Source: Haliclona indistincta (lineage: Eukaryota > Porifera > Demospongiae > Haplosclerida > Chalinidae). From it: a stretch of DNA of 64,000 bases. Numbering within the stretch: the first letter of the stretch is position 1; the number at the start of each line of letters is the position of its first letter. This document shows positions 10,511-22,747 of the stretch, in pieces. A model generated the notes under the pieces. It saw nothing but the letters and a program-made list of their open reading frames with translations, had not been told where the DNA came from and did no database searches. Location of the stretch: NCBI GenBank assembly GCA_964017065.1, contig OZ024787.1, positions 1,878,658 through 1,942,657 on the forward strand, read 5' to 3'. A program made the translations under genes and the position numbers.

Positions 10511-11909
10511 TCAAACACTAAGCAGCAAGCACACTCCAGCAATGACCCATTTCGCAGCTTTCTCCTTGGTCTTCATGTTAAAGGTCCACACAAAAGTGGG
10601 ACCACGAGTGCGTGTCTTGTACACCGGACACTCATATACGTTCTTGGTCTCTTGTTTGTCGATGGGTATAGCCTTGATAAAGATAACAGGCAAGGGTGGA
10701 GTGAGCTCCTTCAATCGTGACTCCTGGATGAGCCCAGTCTGTGTATCCCATCTAGCACCCTCCATGAAGAACCCGTGGACATAGGCACCTTCTCGAGGCG
10801 GACTAGTGAAATCTTCCTTGTTCTTCTTGCTCACGTCACACTGTAGACACATCTTGTCCAGCGGCCATTCATTCTTACGTGCCATAGACTGCATGATAGC
10901 AGTGAGGAAGGACTGAGGGTTGAAGAACCCAGCTAGCCAGATACAGGCAGGCATGTTGAAGTCAGAGACCCAGCCCTCGAGCTCTCGAATACGCTGGAGC
11001 AGATCAGCATACCACACAGTGAGGTTACTGAGAGAAGGATAGGCTTTCTTAGCCCAGCTGTCAGGAACATTGTCAAAGAAGAGGGCATTTTGCAGACTCT
11101 CCATACCCACAGTGATGGTGAGCTCACCCTGACAAAGAGAACAGAGAGTGAGTGAGTGAGTGAGTGAGTGAGTGAGTGAGTGAGTGAGTGAGTGAATGAG
11201 TGAGTGAAGTGTACCTTAAGACCAAGGTCCAGTTCTCTAAGTGATCGTTTCATTTCTGAGACGAGGTAGTTCATTCTCTCGCTCTCCTGTAACGCCACCA
11301 GTACATATGGTGTCTTCTCCTCTGCTCGAGCTGTCAGCTCCATCAAGTTGAACTCTTCTGGAAGTTTCTCTAAGATCTCATCAAGTATTCCCTTCACCTA
11401 AACAACAATGACCAAATTAACTTTAACTCATACAAAGAGAGAAAAGAGAGGGAGAGACAATTGTACCTTCTCTTCTCTGCTGGCTGCCGATCCACCACTA
11501 GCTGAGGAGTCTCGTGGCTGCATCTCTAGTACGGTACGGAACAGGTTCTCTGAAGTTGTGGTGAGGAACCCGATCTCAGCATTGGGATGCAGTCCATACA
11601 GTGTGGGGCTCTCAGGAGGCAGGTTCTCATCAATGTAGGTGTGGTAGCCAGGATAGTCAGAGTTAGGAGGACTAGGGAACCCAGTGGCTAGCAGCATGTC
11701 ACCATCAAGCTATGGAAGAGATCACGGAATGCATAAAACCATATAGAAAGCGCTTTTGACTCAAGAATTGTGAAGAGCTTTGTCTCACTTGTTCTGGCTT
11801 CATGTACTCCTCCAGGTAGGTCCTGCACAGTCTCCTGTCCCAGTCATCAGTGATGTGACCACCATACATGATCTCACCAAACAGATAGCGCAGATCAGTC
11901 CAAGGAACC

Positions 11910-11957
<48 letters not shown>

Positions 11958-13385
11958 CGGTTAACACCAGTATCGATGTATTGTATACTGATATTCTACC
12001 TTTGCATTAGCCTCCAGATAGTTGTACAGTACGTTCACACTGATAGTGAGGTCACCAGTATTGTAGGGGTAGGATCGGTTCCAGCCTTGAGGACCGAACT
12101 TACGTCGCTCAATGACAACAGCATGGAAGTAGCACAGAGAGAAGAGTATGCTCTTGAACTCATTCTCCTTAGCACACATCTCAAGAGTGTCCTGAGATGA
12201 TAAAAAATGAGTCAAAACACTACAACGTACAAAATTTGCAAGTTCTTGATATTTTGGTATTGTGGTATTATTACACTAGCTAGTATATGTCTTGTTGCAG
12301 TTTTCTACGCTTGCTGACCTGGTTAAAGTTATCTAGGGCGGTGTGTAGGTTAGCCATCATTCCGGTGGGGGGCTCATTGGTGATCTTGATAGCTGACTCC
12401 AGGATTCCCTGGGGGATTATGTGACCCTCCACATCAGCAGATGGTTCAGCCGATATGTAGACACGGTAAGCATCATTGCTGCCTGTACTGTACTGCTCTA
12501 GTGTCTTCTCTAGCTTTGGGAGCCACCTGGCTACAAGATGGATATTCTGAGAGATAGAAGAAATGTGAGTGAGCGATTATAGATATGACCAGAAGGCTAT
12601 ATTTTTAGCTAAAACAATAATTCTTATTACTATTGAGCTAAATCTCATACCTGTAACACTACCCAGTGTCCCTCTGCTGCAGCAATCCCGAGAGCCTTCT
12701 CTGCCACCACCTCTTGTCCCTGACCAAGAGACACACTGTGGAAGTTGCGTTTATCCCCAGTGAACCCAAGCTTCCTTCCGAGAGCCTCGACGTCTTTCAG
12801 AGGGTCCACTCCAGGACTGAGCACAAAGAAGACTGGAGTAGCTGGTCCACTCTCTTGGTACGAGATCTCGAATGGGATGCTACGCTTCTCGACATAACGT
12901 GTTCCAAGCTTCTCTTCAACATATAAACTGTATTGAGAGAACAATAGGTTTGAAAAAGAGCACTGCTGTTTTAATTGCGACTCTCAAGACTTAAGATAAA
13001 AATCGACAAACATAGGTACCAAAGCCTTTGCTGTATATTATACAGTATTCAAACAGTCATCAACTCACACTAGAGCATAGGTCATTCTGTCTGGTCTCAG
13101 AGCTCTCATCATACACAGCTTCTGTAGTGAGGTCTTGTTCTTCCACTCTCCGGGGAACTTCTCCTTCTCTGGCGTCTCACTGTCCACAAACTTCTTCCAA
13201 CGTTTAGCCGAGCCCTCGATGTCTCGATCCAGGTTACGGAACTGATCCATGTTAGAGAGAGCCTTGAGCCCTCCCCAGCTGTTGTGAGAGAGGAAGTCCA
13301 CTGGGCTAGTGACATTCGGGACAGTCGGGAAACGAAGGAGAAAGTCAAGTTCAGTAGCATCAATAGCTTTGTCAACAACCAGAAC
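10511..13385 (-). other. Dynein AAA6 and C-terminal domain exons
   Basis: The region runs from [20 protein letters not shown] through [28 protein letters not shown] and [20 protein letters not shown] to the terminal VLLLSV-like end. The DNAH signature [16 protein letters not shown] segment is present as [22 protein letters not shown]6 has no P-loop, as is usual for dyneins. The C-terminal domain is thought to tune motor force and processivity. Confidence 0.85.
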
Positions 13386-16300
13386 CTGAGAAAAAAAACA
13401 AAATCAATAATATTTTCTTTTAAAAATGAAGAATTTGAGAACATACATAATACTACAAGAAATTAAAAAGATTTCTATCGAAATCAAAAAGATGTAGTGA
13501 TGAAGAAATCTACCACTGGTTCACAATGTAAACCAACAAGGAACAAGCATAGAATGGTAACACGATTGACTTGCTAACAGACCATAGATCCCTACATCAG
13601 TGGCTGCTGTGGCCAGACTATAGCTAGTTAAGCTATTTACTGTTGACTGACACTTTGAATAGAATTCAGCTTGTGACAAAATATTGATCTTATGTACAGC
13701 CACTGATGTAGGGATCTATGGTCTGTTAGCAAGTCAATCGTGTTACCATTCTATGCTTGTTCCTTGTTGGTTTACATTGTGAACCAGTGGTAGATTTCTT
13801 CATCACTACATCTTTTTGATTTCGATAGAAATCTTTTTAATTTCTTGTTTGTGTCCTTTTTTCTTTTTAGTGAAGTGCAGTTCAATATCATGCATGTACG
13901 GAGAAGTCTTTGTTTCCACCATTAGTTTAGTATTCCTGTTGTTGATGGCTTTTCTTAAACTTGTAGCTAAAATTGTTAAGCTGTACGTATCAGGTCTGCC
14001 TAGTCGCCTACGCATGCATGCAGTGCATACGAGCCCCCCCCCCCCACACTTGTTTGTAGACGGTTATAATTATCTGGCAAGTGCAGAATGGCGATCCTAC
14101 ACGAGCTTACCGTTCTTCGAAGACTCCAGACAAATGCCGGGTGTGTGTTCTCCGTGATAGTGATCCACACGGCGCAGCGATACTTTAGCTGCTTGGTCAC
14201 GTGCGCTACCCATTGTTTGGTCACGTGCGTATTGCGCAATCACAATAATGGCGTCTAACACTAAGCTGACAATGGATCACGATCGAGAAATCGCGGAACT
14301 TAGATCGCCGTTACGCTAAAAACAAAGCTCAAAAGGCACATGCCAGGAGAATTTCACGACTGTTCGTGGATGTTTTGGTCTCGGCACTGCTTACGTAAAG
14401 GCGCTAGGCGAGTGGAAGAAAGAAGAATAAGAAAACGAAGATGACGAAACTCGATTTTCACCGTTTCCAGGTTCGTTACTTTAGTAACAATTTCGAGCAA
14501 TCTCCTTGCTACTGTAAGATGGGGCAACGTCAGAGAGCAGATCTAAGTGTCTAAAGACGTATAAAATTCAACACCAGGCGAAATATCAGCGTTTGAACGC
14601 TAATACATTGTATGTACCCGCCATCTTGTTTTCTCGTTCATCCCTACATAGGGAGTCACTACCGTGCCTCCCTAATACAAGTGAGAGTTACATTTTACAG
14701 TCAAAGAAGGAAAACAGACAGACCAGATTAAAACTAGGCTGAAAGTTCAAGTCTGGTTTGATTTCACTGACCTGAAAGGTGACTTGAGATGTAAAGATGA
14801 GTTTGTCTCTCTCAAACAGTCCACGAGTGGTGTACATGTAGACTGAGTACGTGATGCTGTCAATCAGATTCTTTACTCGCTCCTTCACATCGTCAGATTT
14901 CTCAGCTCTTTCAATAGCCTTGTGGAACACCACACTGAATGCCTAAAGAAAATGCAAACCCATTATACAGTACCGCTCACGAGTAAGTGTACTCAAACCA
15001 GCGGGCTAACCGCGCGTAACTCGGGGGTGCCCGCGGGTCCGTGAACGTGTACCCGCTGCCCGCACCACACTAACCCGCGGCCCTCATGCAGCCTTGCATG
15101 CACTCGCGACCCGCTGGATAGCTAGGCAGACTCACGTTGTCGTTGTGTGGCTTTTGCGAGCATATACAGTGCTCGCACTTATCCGCACCAGCGCGTGATG
15201 CACTCTGTATTCGCATCTACCCGCGGTTAATGATACACGGTTCCGCGGGCAAGACAAAATTACCCCCGGGTTTCCTGCGAGTCTCCCGCGGGTGTTGGTC
15301 CACTTACTCGTGAGCGGTACTGTAAACACAAGTGGTTTATAAAAGGTTAAATTATCCATATACTATGAACAAATGCTTTGGAACCTCTCTTATGAGGACA
15401 CTGTGGTCCCAAGGCTCTCTTATTCTATAACTGTCATTTTGCAGCAAAGTGTACCTTCAGTGAGAACTGGTATAGAGGATTGATCTTGCAGAGATCGTTT
15501 AAGATGAAATACACTAGGGAGGCACGAGTTGCTGCTGGTCTATAATGCTCTCTAGCCTCATTGATCTTCTTCTCTGTGATCTTTGCCTCTGCTACCTTCA
15601 CCTCGATCTCCTGAGCTGTCTTCTTTGTAGTCTCCAGGTTCTCTACGAGAGCGGTGTCTCCGAGGAAATTCCCACCAGCAGAGGAGAGTCGAGAGAGGAG
15701 GTTGTCTTCTAGCTCCTTCAGCTTGATTTTGAACTCGTTCTGTTGACGTGTCAGCTCTGCCTTGGTCTTCTCCAGGTCAGGACGCTCTGTAGCTACTACC
15801 TCAGCCAACAGCTGGTCTTCCAGACCATCTCGAGTCACAGTGAAGTTGATGAGCGTAGCTTGAGCCTGCATCTCAGGCTTGTAGTGAGGGTTAGCTAGCT
15901 TGGTCTGCAGTATCATACGGAACTTGGGATGATACTCGATCTCCTTGTCACCAATCTTGATGTAGCGACCCTTCTTGATGGTCAACCGGCCCAGCAGAGC
16001 GTCTAGCACAGGATCAACATTCTCTCCAATATTCTCCAATAGCAGACAGTCACCATTAGACACAGCACGTTCAATAGCATCAAGATATCTGCAGAAAAAA
16101 CCCACAAAAGTTGAAAAGTTACTATAGTACACAAATTCATTATTAGCTGCCCTAAATTTTATAGCCTACTAAGGAGCTCCTTAATCACACTCACCCTTTC
16201 CCTCCCAGTCGTACCACCTTGAGCTCCTCTCCCTCTCTGGTCTTGATCCACTTGATGCCCTGCAGCTGAGGGTCTATCATGAGCGGCCATCGCTCAGCAT

Positions 16301-16464
16301 TGGTCAGTATGGTGGCGTTCTCCACGGACATCCTGTCGCTGGGCAGGTTCTCGTTGTTCCAGTGAGCAATGGTTGCTCCGTCAGTGAGCAGAGAGATGAC
16401 ATCAAGATCATCGGTCATAGGGATTGGAGGCTGTGAGTTGAGAGGAAGCGAGTGGGTGAGAGAG

Positions 16465-16500
<36 letters not shown>

Positions 16501-19500
16501 TGAGTGAGTGAGTGAGTGAGTGAGTGAGTGAAAAAGTAGCTTGGTAACATGAAATGCAGTATGTCGTGTCACTCGTGTGTCATAATAATTATTGTTAACA
16601 TACTTGTAGTGACTTCAGGTAAGGCATCCATTTGTCAGTGATCAACTCCATTCTGTAGTTGCGACCAAAGCAGCCGACATAGGAGAGATAGGAAGCTGTC
16701 AGCAGCACATCACCAGCAAGGGTCTTCTCCTCTCTCTTCATCCTATCCACAGAGTCTCCCCAACGTACTTTCTCAGACGACAGTCCACCCACCAATCGGT
16801 TAGCGAGCGAGATGGTAAGCTGTGTAGCTTCTGCTTCACGCTGGCACTTGAGCTTGGCTGAAGTGGCTTTCTCAAACTCAGCCGTCAGCTCAGCAAGGTT
16901 ATCGTCCAACTCCTTGATCTTAGCTTTGATCTTGGTTAGCTTGTCCTGGGCAGCCTTTAGCTCAGCGTTAGCAGCAGCAAGAGCCTTTCTCTTCGGTTCC
17001 ACGTCACAGAATACCTCGTAGAACTTCACAATATTGACAGCCCACGAGCACAGCCCAGCAGCTGCAGCAGACTTAGTGCGCACATTGTCTGGTACGAAAT
17101 CTGGATCAGCCAAGTAGGGACGTACAGCCTTCAAATTACTATCATTGATATTCTCCTTGTCAAAGGTAATGAGAGAGTCCAGAAACTGGTCAACCTTGCC
17201 CATGAAGTTCTTTCCAATCAACCAGGTTCGGTCTTTCGGTATCTTGCCGGGCGGGCACGAGAGCACCATGACAGCTGCTACAACGTTGACCACGATCGGA
17301 GGTGGTTTACCGAAGGACTTCAGCTCAGTCAGATTAGCCTTGTTGAGTGTGTTCAGCGCCTCTGCGGCTGCCTTGAGAGCTGGCTCTGCTTTAGCTAGAT
17401 CACGCTCGCAATCCTTTGCCTTCTTAGACACATCCGCATTGATCTTAGCAACTTTCTTTTCCTCTCCATCAGCAATCTCTTTCTCTTTACCGACCTTCTC
17501 CTGCTCCACTCCGACCCTCTCTATGAGCTGATCAGCATCCTCGTTCTTCTGCTTTAGCTCAACCTCTTGAGCCGCCAGCTTTTCTTTTAGATCGTCAACT
17601 TGTGCTGATGTGCTCTTCAACTTCTCCACACCCTCTTCCATTCTCTCCATGTTGTTAGTCAGCTCTCCGTGCTTCTTACCAAGAAGGTTACAATACAAGT
17701 TGATCTAGCAAAGAAGTAAAAAATCAAAAAAAAATTGGAGAAAGGTAAACGTTTCTTACTAGTTCCAGGAAGCTCTTTGGAGTGGTGTAGTTGTATCGTC
17801 TCTCATTGGTCAGGTATACCTTACTCATCTGGTTCACACTCTGATGCACATAAGCCATGAACTTGCTCACTGATTCACGCACATCAGCCTAACATGGGTT
17901 ATCACACAATGATTATTGTATGCAAATCTCTACATTATTAAAATTTGAGGGCAGTACACTGAATGATTTTGGGATCAAATCTAAATACTTTTACAAACAC
18001 CAAATTCTGTTTACCGATATGAGCTCAACTTCTGATAGGAAGCGAGAGCTGACAGACACCAGAGCCTCCTCTGGCCACTCATGGAACCAGTCAATGCTAG
18101 TGCAGTTGACTAAAGCAGGGAACTTGCGACTCCTGACACGCAGTGTGGTACCAACAGGTGAGAAACACAACACAACCTGAGAACAGAAGGGGAGCGAGAC
18201 AGATGGGAGAGGGAGAGAAAATAAATTTTCACATGTTTGGGAGACGGTGTATCGCTAACCTTTAGTTGTCTACGAACTCGATCGATGAAGAACTTCCAGA
18301 TATTCTCACGGGTGTCCTGTATTCCAGCACCCTTCACCTCGTTCCTCAATCCACTGATAACAGCCTCCAAGTCATCGTCAGCAAACAGCCCTGGTATCTC
18401 TCCAGACGCTAACATGTCATTGATCAACACGAGGAATTTCTCATCTGGCACTTGTGCGTCAGTGAGCAGGAAGACAGTTCCAATGTTTTTCAAACCAGCC
18501 TTGATGTACAGCTGAGCCAAGTCCACCTTCAGGTCAGCAACGCTGTAGCCTTTACGCAGCTGTATCTGGAACACCTCCAGTCCACTCACAGAGGCAGCTA
18601 GCCGAGTCAAGCTCTGCTTACCACTGCCTCCCACTCCCACCAGGAGAGCGTTACCACGAGGAGACTCCAGGATACGATTGATACGACAACTAGAATCATA
18701 CAAGAAAAAATGTCAGCAAGACAGAAAAATTAAGGTAATGTGCATTACATCATTTAAATGATACGTGTGAAAGTAACTAGGGTATAGGATTCAAAAATTT
18801 ATGTTCAGATGGAATTTACAACATAGTTACACATAAACTAAATCACTGAACAGGATTGGTTTGTTGACATACACTACACTTACACATGTTGCATGGCGTC
18901 GTCAAACAGCACTAGGTTCATGACAGCATTGATCTCATTGTACGAGTCGAGAGCCTCGTCCAGTATCTTGTTGAGTGACTCCCAGGACTGGACCATGAGG
19001 TACTTGGGCTCTCCAATACCAGCAGCAAAGTGACAGTAGATCAGAGGATCAACCTTCAGTGACTCCTCATCCAAATCCTAAAACGTATTTTGATCATAAT
19101 GATAATTGCTATGTACAGTATGCACTTACATCGAAGAACTGTTTGCAAATTTCAAACTTCATCTTCTTGAAGTTGTCCATGTCCTTATTGTCAATCATCT
19201 TGTCGCCGTAGACCCTGCTAGCCTCGTGGAGCCACAGACGCGCAAAGTCCATTGGAGTCTTGAGACCCTCACGAGTAACAAACTGAATACCCTGTTGAAG
19301 AGAAAAAGGTACATAAATTTGTAAAAAAGGTGCATAATTTTGTATATAAAGTGCATAAATTTGTATAAAAGGTGCATAAAATTAATTAGTATAAAAAGTG
19401 CATAAATTTGCATGAGGGACAGAATTATCAGACTGTTGATTTTTTTGCGTTTGTCCACATGTCTTGACACAAACTCACAATTCTCAACATACAACGAATG

Positions 19501-20431
19501 TAAACATTGTCACTGATCTTATAACCACAAAGAATACATAAATTTATACGAGGGACAGAATTTCAGGATGTTGTTTTTGTGTTCGTCTCATATCTTAAAC
19601 ATTAATTCACCATTCTCAACATACAATGCATAATAATTATAAACATTGTTTATTGATCTTATAACCACAGATACTGTAATACTCCAGCTGCAAAATACAC
19701 ACACAATTTTAACTAACTTGGAATATATTTGAGAGGTCTCTGAGGTTGAATATGTAGTGAAACTTGATAGCAGTGGGCAGGAAGGTGGTGGTCACCTTCT
19801 GATGCAGTGCTAAAGCTGCGTTAACCACTCGGTCAATGTTCTTTGTCACCACAGAAGGGAAGCCTCCAGCAGCTATGTGACCTTGGAGGATACTCTGGTA
19901 GATAGTGAGGAGGGCGTTGGCTTTAGGGAAACTGAGAGCGAACACTGTGAAGTGTCGCTGGAGTCGTGGGTTGATGGTAAAGCTACCAGCAGTAGGATTC
20001 ATACAAGCTACATACTGCACATTGCGGACTTCCTTCAGAGTCATCTTAGTGCGGTCGTACCAGTGACTATAGTCGAGATGCTGACGTATCAGAGTATGTG
20101 GCTGTACTGTGCCGTATGTATCCACTACAGGCATGTTCATATCATCAATGAAGTACACTAGTTTCTTGGTGCCTGGGGGACCGTAGTTACGACCGGCTTT
20201 CTTCTCCAGCGGTTTCTCCATGACTTGCTGCAGCATGAGTGAAGTGGTGTAGTAGTTGAAGGGTATCATTGTAACCATCATGTCCTCTCCGAGGGACTGT
20301 AGCTTGTCGTTGATCAGCACAGTCTTACCACAGCCGGCTCCACCCACCAGCATCACCGGGCGGCGATGAGCCATGAGCAGATCGATGAAGTAACGGAAAC
20401 ATGTTGTCTCAACAGAGTGCACCAGCACAGC
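10511..20431 (-). CDS. DNAH9/11/17-like: Outer-arm axonemal dynein heavy chain, C-terminal half (AAA3 to C-terminus)
   Basis: Eighteen exons in sense order: 20431-19718, 19291-19130, 19077-18884, 18689-18260, 18176-18015, 17888-17760, 17704-16604, 16430-16195, 16088-15455, 14942-14772, 13385-13069, 12927-12651, 12546-12319, 12191-12000, 11908-11789, 11709-11467, 11397-11215, 11128-10511 (TGA 10513-10511). All junctions are GT-AG with matching phases and give 2036 residues. The product is the ATP-driven motor of the ciliary or flagellar outer arm. Visible parts are AAA3 and AAA4 P-loops, coiled-coil stalk with microtubule-binding tip, AAA5, AAA6 and the C-terminal domain. The end [20 protein letters not shown] is typical of the DNAH9/11/17 group. 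The first exon begins in phase 0 with [10 protein letters not shown], matching the phase-0 end MPLQ at 34439. The 14 kb between is taken as one intron. Confidence 0.9.
13456..14675 (+). mobile_element. 1.2 kb non-autonomous element with a 151-bp perfect hairpin (copy A), in a dynein intron
   Basis: Arms at 13456-13606 and 13697-13847 are reverse complements without indels, with a 90-bp loop. About 830 bp of shared body follows, ending in CCCTACATAGGGAG and GTGCCTCCCTAA. A full inverted copy is at 62416-63605 and a hairpin-less copy at 58157-58918. No frame resembles a transposase. It fills most of the intron between the exons at 13385 and 14772 without touching the splice sites. Confidence 0.85.
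14968..15322. mobile_element. TA-flanked GC-rich MITE in a dynein intron
   Basis: Terminal inverted repeats CAGTACCGCTCACGAGTAAG and its complement ending GAGCGGTACTG are flanked by TA. The interior is rich in CCCGCGG words and clearly GC-richer than its surroundings. No coding capacity. Confidence 0.85.
15455..16430 (-). other. Dynein AAA5 exons
   Basis: Two exons hold [54 protein letters not shown] and the long helical [20 protein letters not shown]. This is AAA5 with the strut (buttress) region that contacts the stalk. Confidence 0.85.
16604..17704 (-). other. Dynein stalk coiled coil and microtubule-binding domain (one 1101-bp exon)
   Basis: The exon encodes 367 residues: charged heptad-rich CC1 ([20 protein letters not shown] onward), then the globular tip ([20 protein letters not shown] to [20 protein letters not shown]), then CC2 ([20 protein letters not shown]). 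This is the part that grips the axonemal microtubule. It is by far the longest exon of the gene. Confidence 0.92.
18015..18689 (-). other. Dynein AAA4 exons
   Basis: P-loop [14 protein letters not shown] and a Walker B-like [14 protein letters not shown] segment are visible, followed by [10 protein letters not shown] and the downstream exon [20 protein letters not shown]. This is AAA4, a nucleotide-binding module in dyneins. Confidence 0.9.
19300..19670. repeat. Tandem duplication inside a dynein intron
   Basis: Several GTGCATAAATTTGTAT-type short repeats lie at about 19310-19410. Then two imperfect copies (about 19425-19535 and 19550-19670) share GAGGGACAGAATT, TTCTCAACATACAA and GATCTTATAACCACA. 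No coding potential. Confidence 0.65.
19718..20431 (-). other. Dynein AAA3 exon
   Basis: One exon of 238 codons has P-loop [10 protein letters not shown], Walker B-like [20 protein letters not shown] and a sensor region [20 protein letters not shown]. This is AAA3, the regulatory ATPase module. Confidence 0.92.
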
Positions 20432-20433
20432 CT

Positions 20434-21370
20434 GTAGACAGAAATAAAGAAAGAATTGTCAAATTTTTGATCAAAATCAAAATTATTTGGAAAGTTAGAT
20501 GCAGCCCTTCTCAATTACAAGTCTTTGAATACCTTCAACAAGTGTAATATGAGATGGCTTTGTTTGCAGTATCATATTGCAATCAAAGTGAAAAACATCA
20601 AAATAGCAGTATAAGATTTAACACATGCATGTACGCATTCTATTACATAGGAAGAACAACTAAGCAACATTTCCTGGTATGACACAAGTACATACCATTG
20701 CACTTAGTCCACAGCCAAAATTAATAATAACAAAGAAACAAGACATAGATAAAGTGCAATAACGTTGTCAAAATGATCTTTTGCTTAACGCAGTATTTTC
20801 TGAACTTTCTCCTCAATTCTGGTAAACAAATTCATTAATAAAAAAATTACGGAACATACGGTATATGCAGGTGGTACTGTATATCAATGGTTTGCATAAT
20901 ACTCATCAGTAGCATACTATAGCTTACGCTGGCGCCAACCGCACTATAAATTTTACACATTTTTTGCACTTCAAAGTGATATACGCACTACAGTAACCGC
21001 AGTGATTTGATCTGTGTCTGGTACACCAGCAGTGGGAGTGGAAGCACTCCAAATATACAGTATCACTGTGAAAGAGATAGCACCATTATCGATGACTGCT
21101 TCATGACATTGTTTACTGTTTGGTCTGCTCGAGCACCTGTCATAACACCGGATTAAGTAGCAAATCGTCATGAGCACAGGCACAAAAATCAATTCACATT
21201 AATCATGTTACCACTGTAAGATTTATACCTAAAGATAGTTATTACATACTGGAGTCAGTTACATACATCGACTGCTACCTGATTATGTTACTGTACATAG
21301 CTATGGCGGTATACTCTTGCGTGATCACGGGGAGTTTAAGAATTCAGAACATTAGCTTTTTAACTATCAG
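20434..21370. other. Intronic spacer without recognised genes
   Basis: AT-rich DNA. The short minus frame at 20971-21192 has no recognisable features. Nothing else is seen. Confidence 0.5.
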
Positions 21371-21530
21371 AATGCTAGTGTATCCGCTCTACGTCACCAT
21401 CAAGTTTCACTTTTGTATATAACACCAGCACGCTATATAACTAACGCTAGCACGCCATATAACTAACAAACAATGTTAATGTATCCGCTCTACGTCACCA
21501 TCAAGTTTCCCGTTTGTATATAACACCAGT
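21371..21530 (+). promoter_or_regulatory. Duplicated promoter block of the 21570 gene
   Basis: Two copies, 101 bp apart, contain TATCCGCTCTACGTCACC, then CATCAAGTTTC, then a TATA element (TATATAA at 21416-21422 and 21517-21523) followed by CACCAG. The second TATA lies 47 bp before the ATG. TACGTCA resembles a CREB/ATF half-site. Use is inferred from position only. Confidence 0.6.
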
Positions 21531-21569
21531 ACGCTATGATACAATGCTATTCCCAACTATTTTACTGCA

Positions 21570-22747
21570 ATGGCTGATGGTATACTGCAAGAGTGCCTTC
21601 GTAAGACTAGACATTTCAGAGTCCAATGGAAACACCTGGGATTACTGCTTTGTATGCCAAAGCATCGCTTGGATGAAATAGGGAGTAACCACCCAAGAGA
21701 TGTAGTCACTTGCATGACAGAAATGCTCGATGCCTGGATCAAAGAGAGCGATCCTGAGAATCCCAAAGCAATGCTAGATGAAGCCTTGGAAGAGATCCGC
21801 ACAGCGACTTATGACACAAAAAGTAAGACACAGTTTGCTTAATCATGACTTAAAAATACCTTTCTGGTCAAATAGATAATCATAAAGCAGATTGTATGAG
21901 ACTGGATAGCACCAATGAAGAACAAATCGAAAATTTGAAAGAAGATTTTGCAGCTTTAGTGATAGAGACGCGTAGGTGTTTAAAAAAGCGTTATTCTGAT
22001 GCTGAAGAAGCTGCAACTTGGATCAATGAAATATTGAGAGGCACTCAAGATGAGCCTCCTGTGGTTGAAGTGAGTGTTTCTGATTACAGCAACCTATTCA
22101 TACAACTGCAGAAGAAATGGAGCTTCACCAAACCCGACCTTCTTCAGTAACTTATCGACAAATTAAGAAATGATTCTCTCAAGAAGAAAATGGAAGAATA
22201 CCGAAAATGGTTTGATCACTTTTGTCAATCTTTCCCGATCAACAACAAGATGACAGAAAACCCAGTTGAGCTTGAGCCTTGTGACCCCGGACAACCTTGC
22301 CTGGTCATTCTTTTTGAATCAATTTCAAAATTTTACGATATCGATGTATTTTTGACAGATGTGTTCAAAATTTACAAGCGCTATCTGAGAGTCCACAAAA
22401 TCGAGCTAGGCTCTGTACAAAGAGTGACTGTACAATTTGCAGAGAGCATGGAACCTCATCTTCAAGCTTGCATTGACCAGGGCAAAGAAACAGCCAGACG
22501 CCATCGTGTGACTGATATCCACATCGAACCTCACACAGAAACACAATCCACACCAGCAGCAGACACCACTGACAAAGAAGATGCGATACACAAACCAGTC
22601 GAAACAGTCAGACACATGAAGCAGTCCTCCAATGGTATCGAGAAACCGGAATTAAGATCACGGAAACGTGTTAACTCTGCACCAAATGGAGCTACCAAGA
22701 AAAAGAAAACAAACAAGCCAACCAATGGTGTAACAATACCTGCATAA
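21570..22747 (+). pseudogene. Death-domain protein, type III, with an in-frame stop
   Basis: Exon 1 starts at ATG 21570 (MADGILQECLRKTRHFRVQW) and carries a clear death domain: WKHLGLLLCMPKHRLDEI, MLDAWI, LDEALEEI. It ends at a GTAAGA donor near 21822. Exon 2 begins about 21876 after a CAAATAG acceptor and continues in frame into the C-terminal module. At 22148-22150 a TAA follows PDLLQ, where paralogues have an amino-acid codon (QRL in the 2435 gene). The same frame then reopens and runs to 22747 with VTVQFAESM and a Lys-rich tail. A truncated product of death domain plus about 90 residues is possible. Assembly error, readthrough or a hidden intron cannot be ruled out. Confidence 0.75.

Noticed and set aside
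13816..14157. 113-codon plus-strand frame
   Set aside because: Starts in the hairpin arm and runs through the body of the repeat element; no protein similarity is evident.
17145..17531. 128-codon plus-strand frame
   Set aside because: Shadow of the dynein stalk exon on the opposite strand.
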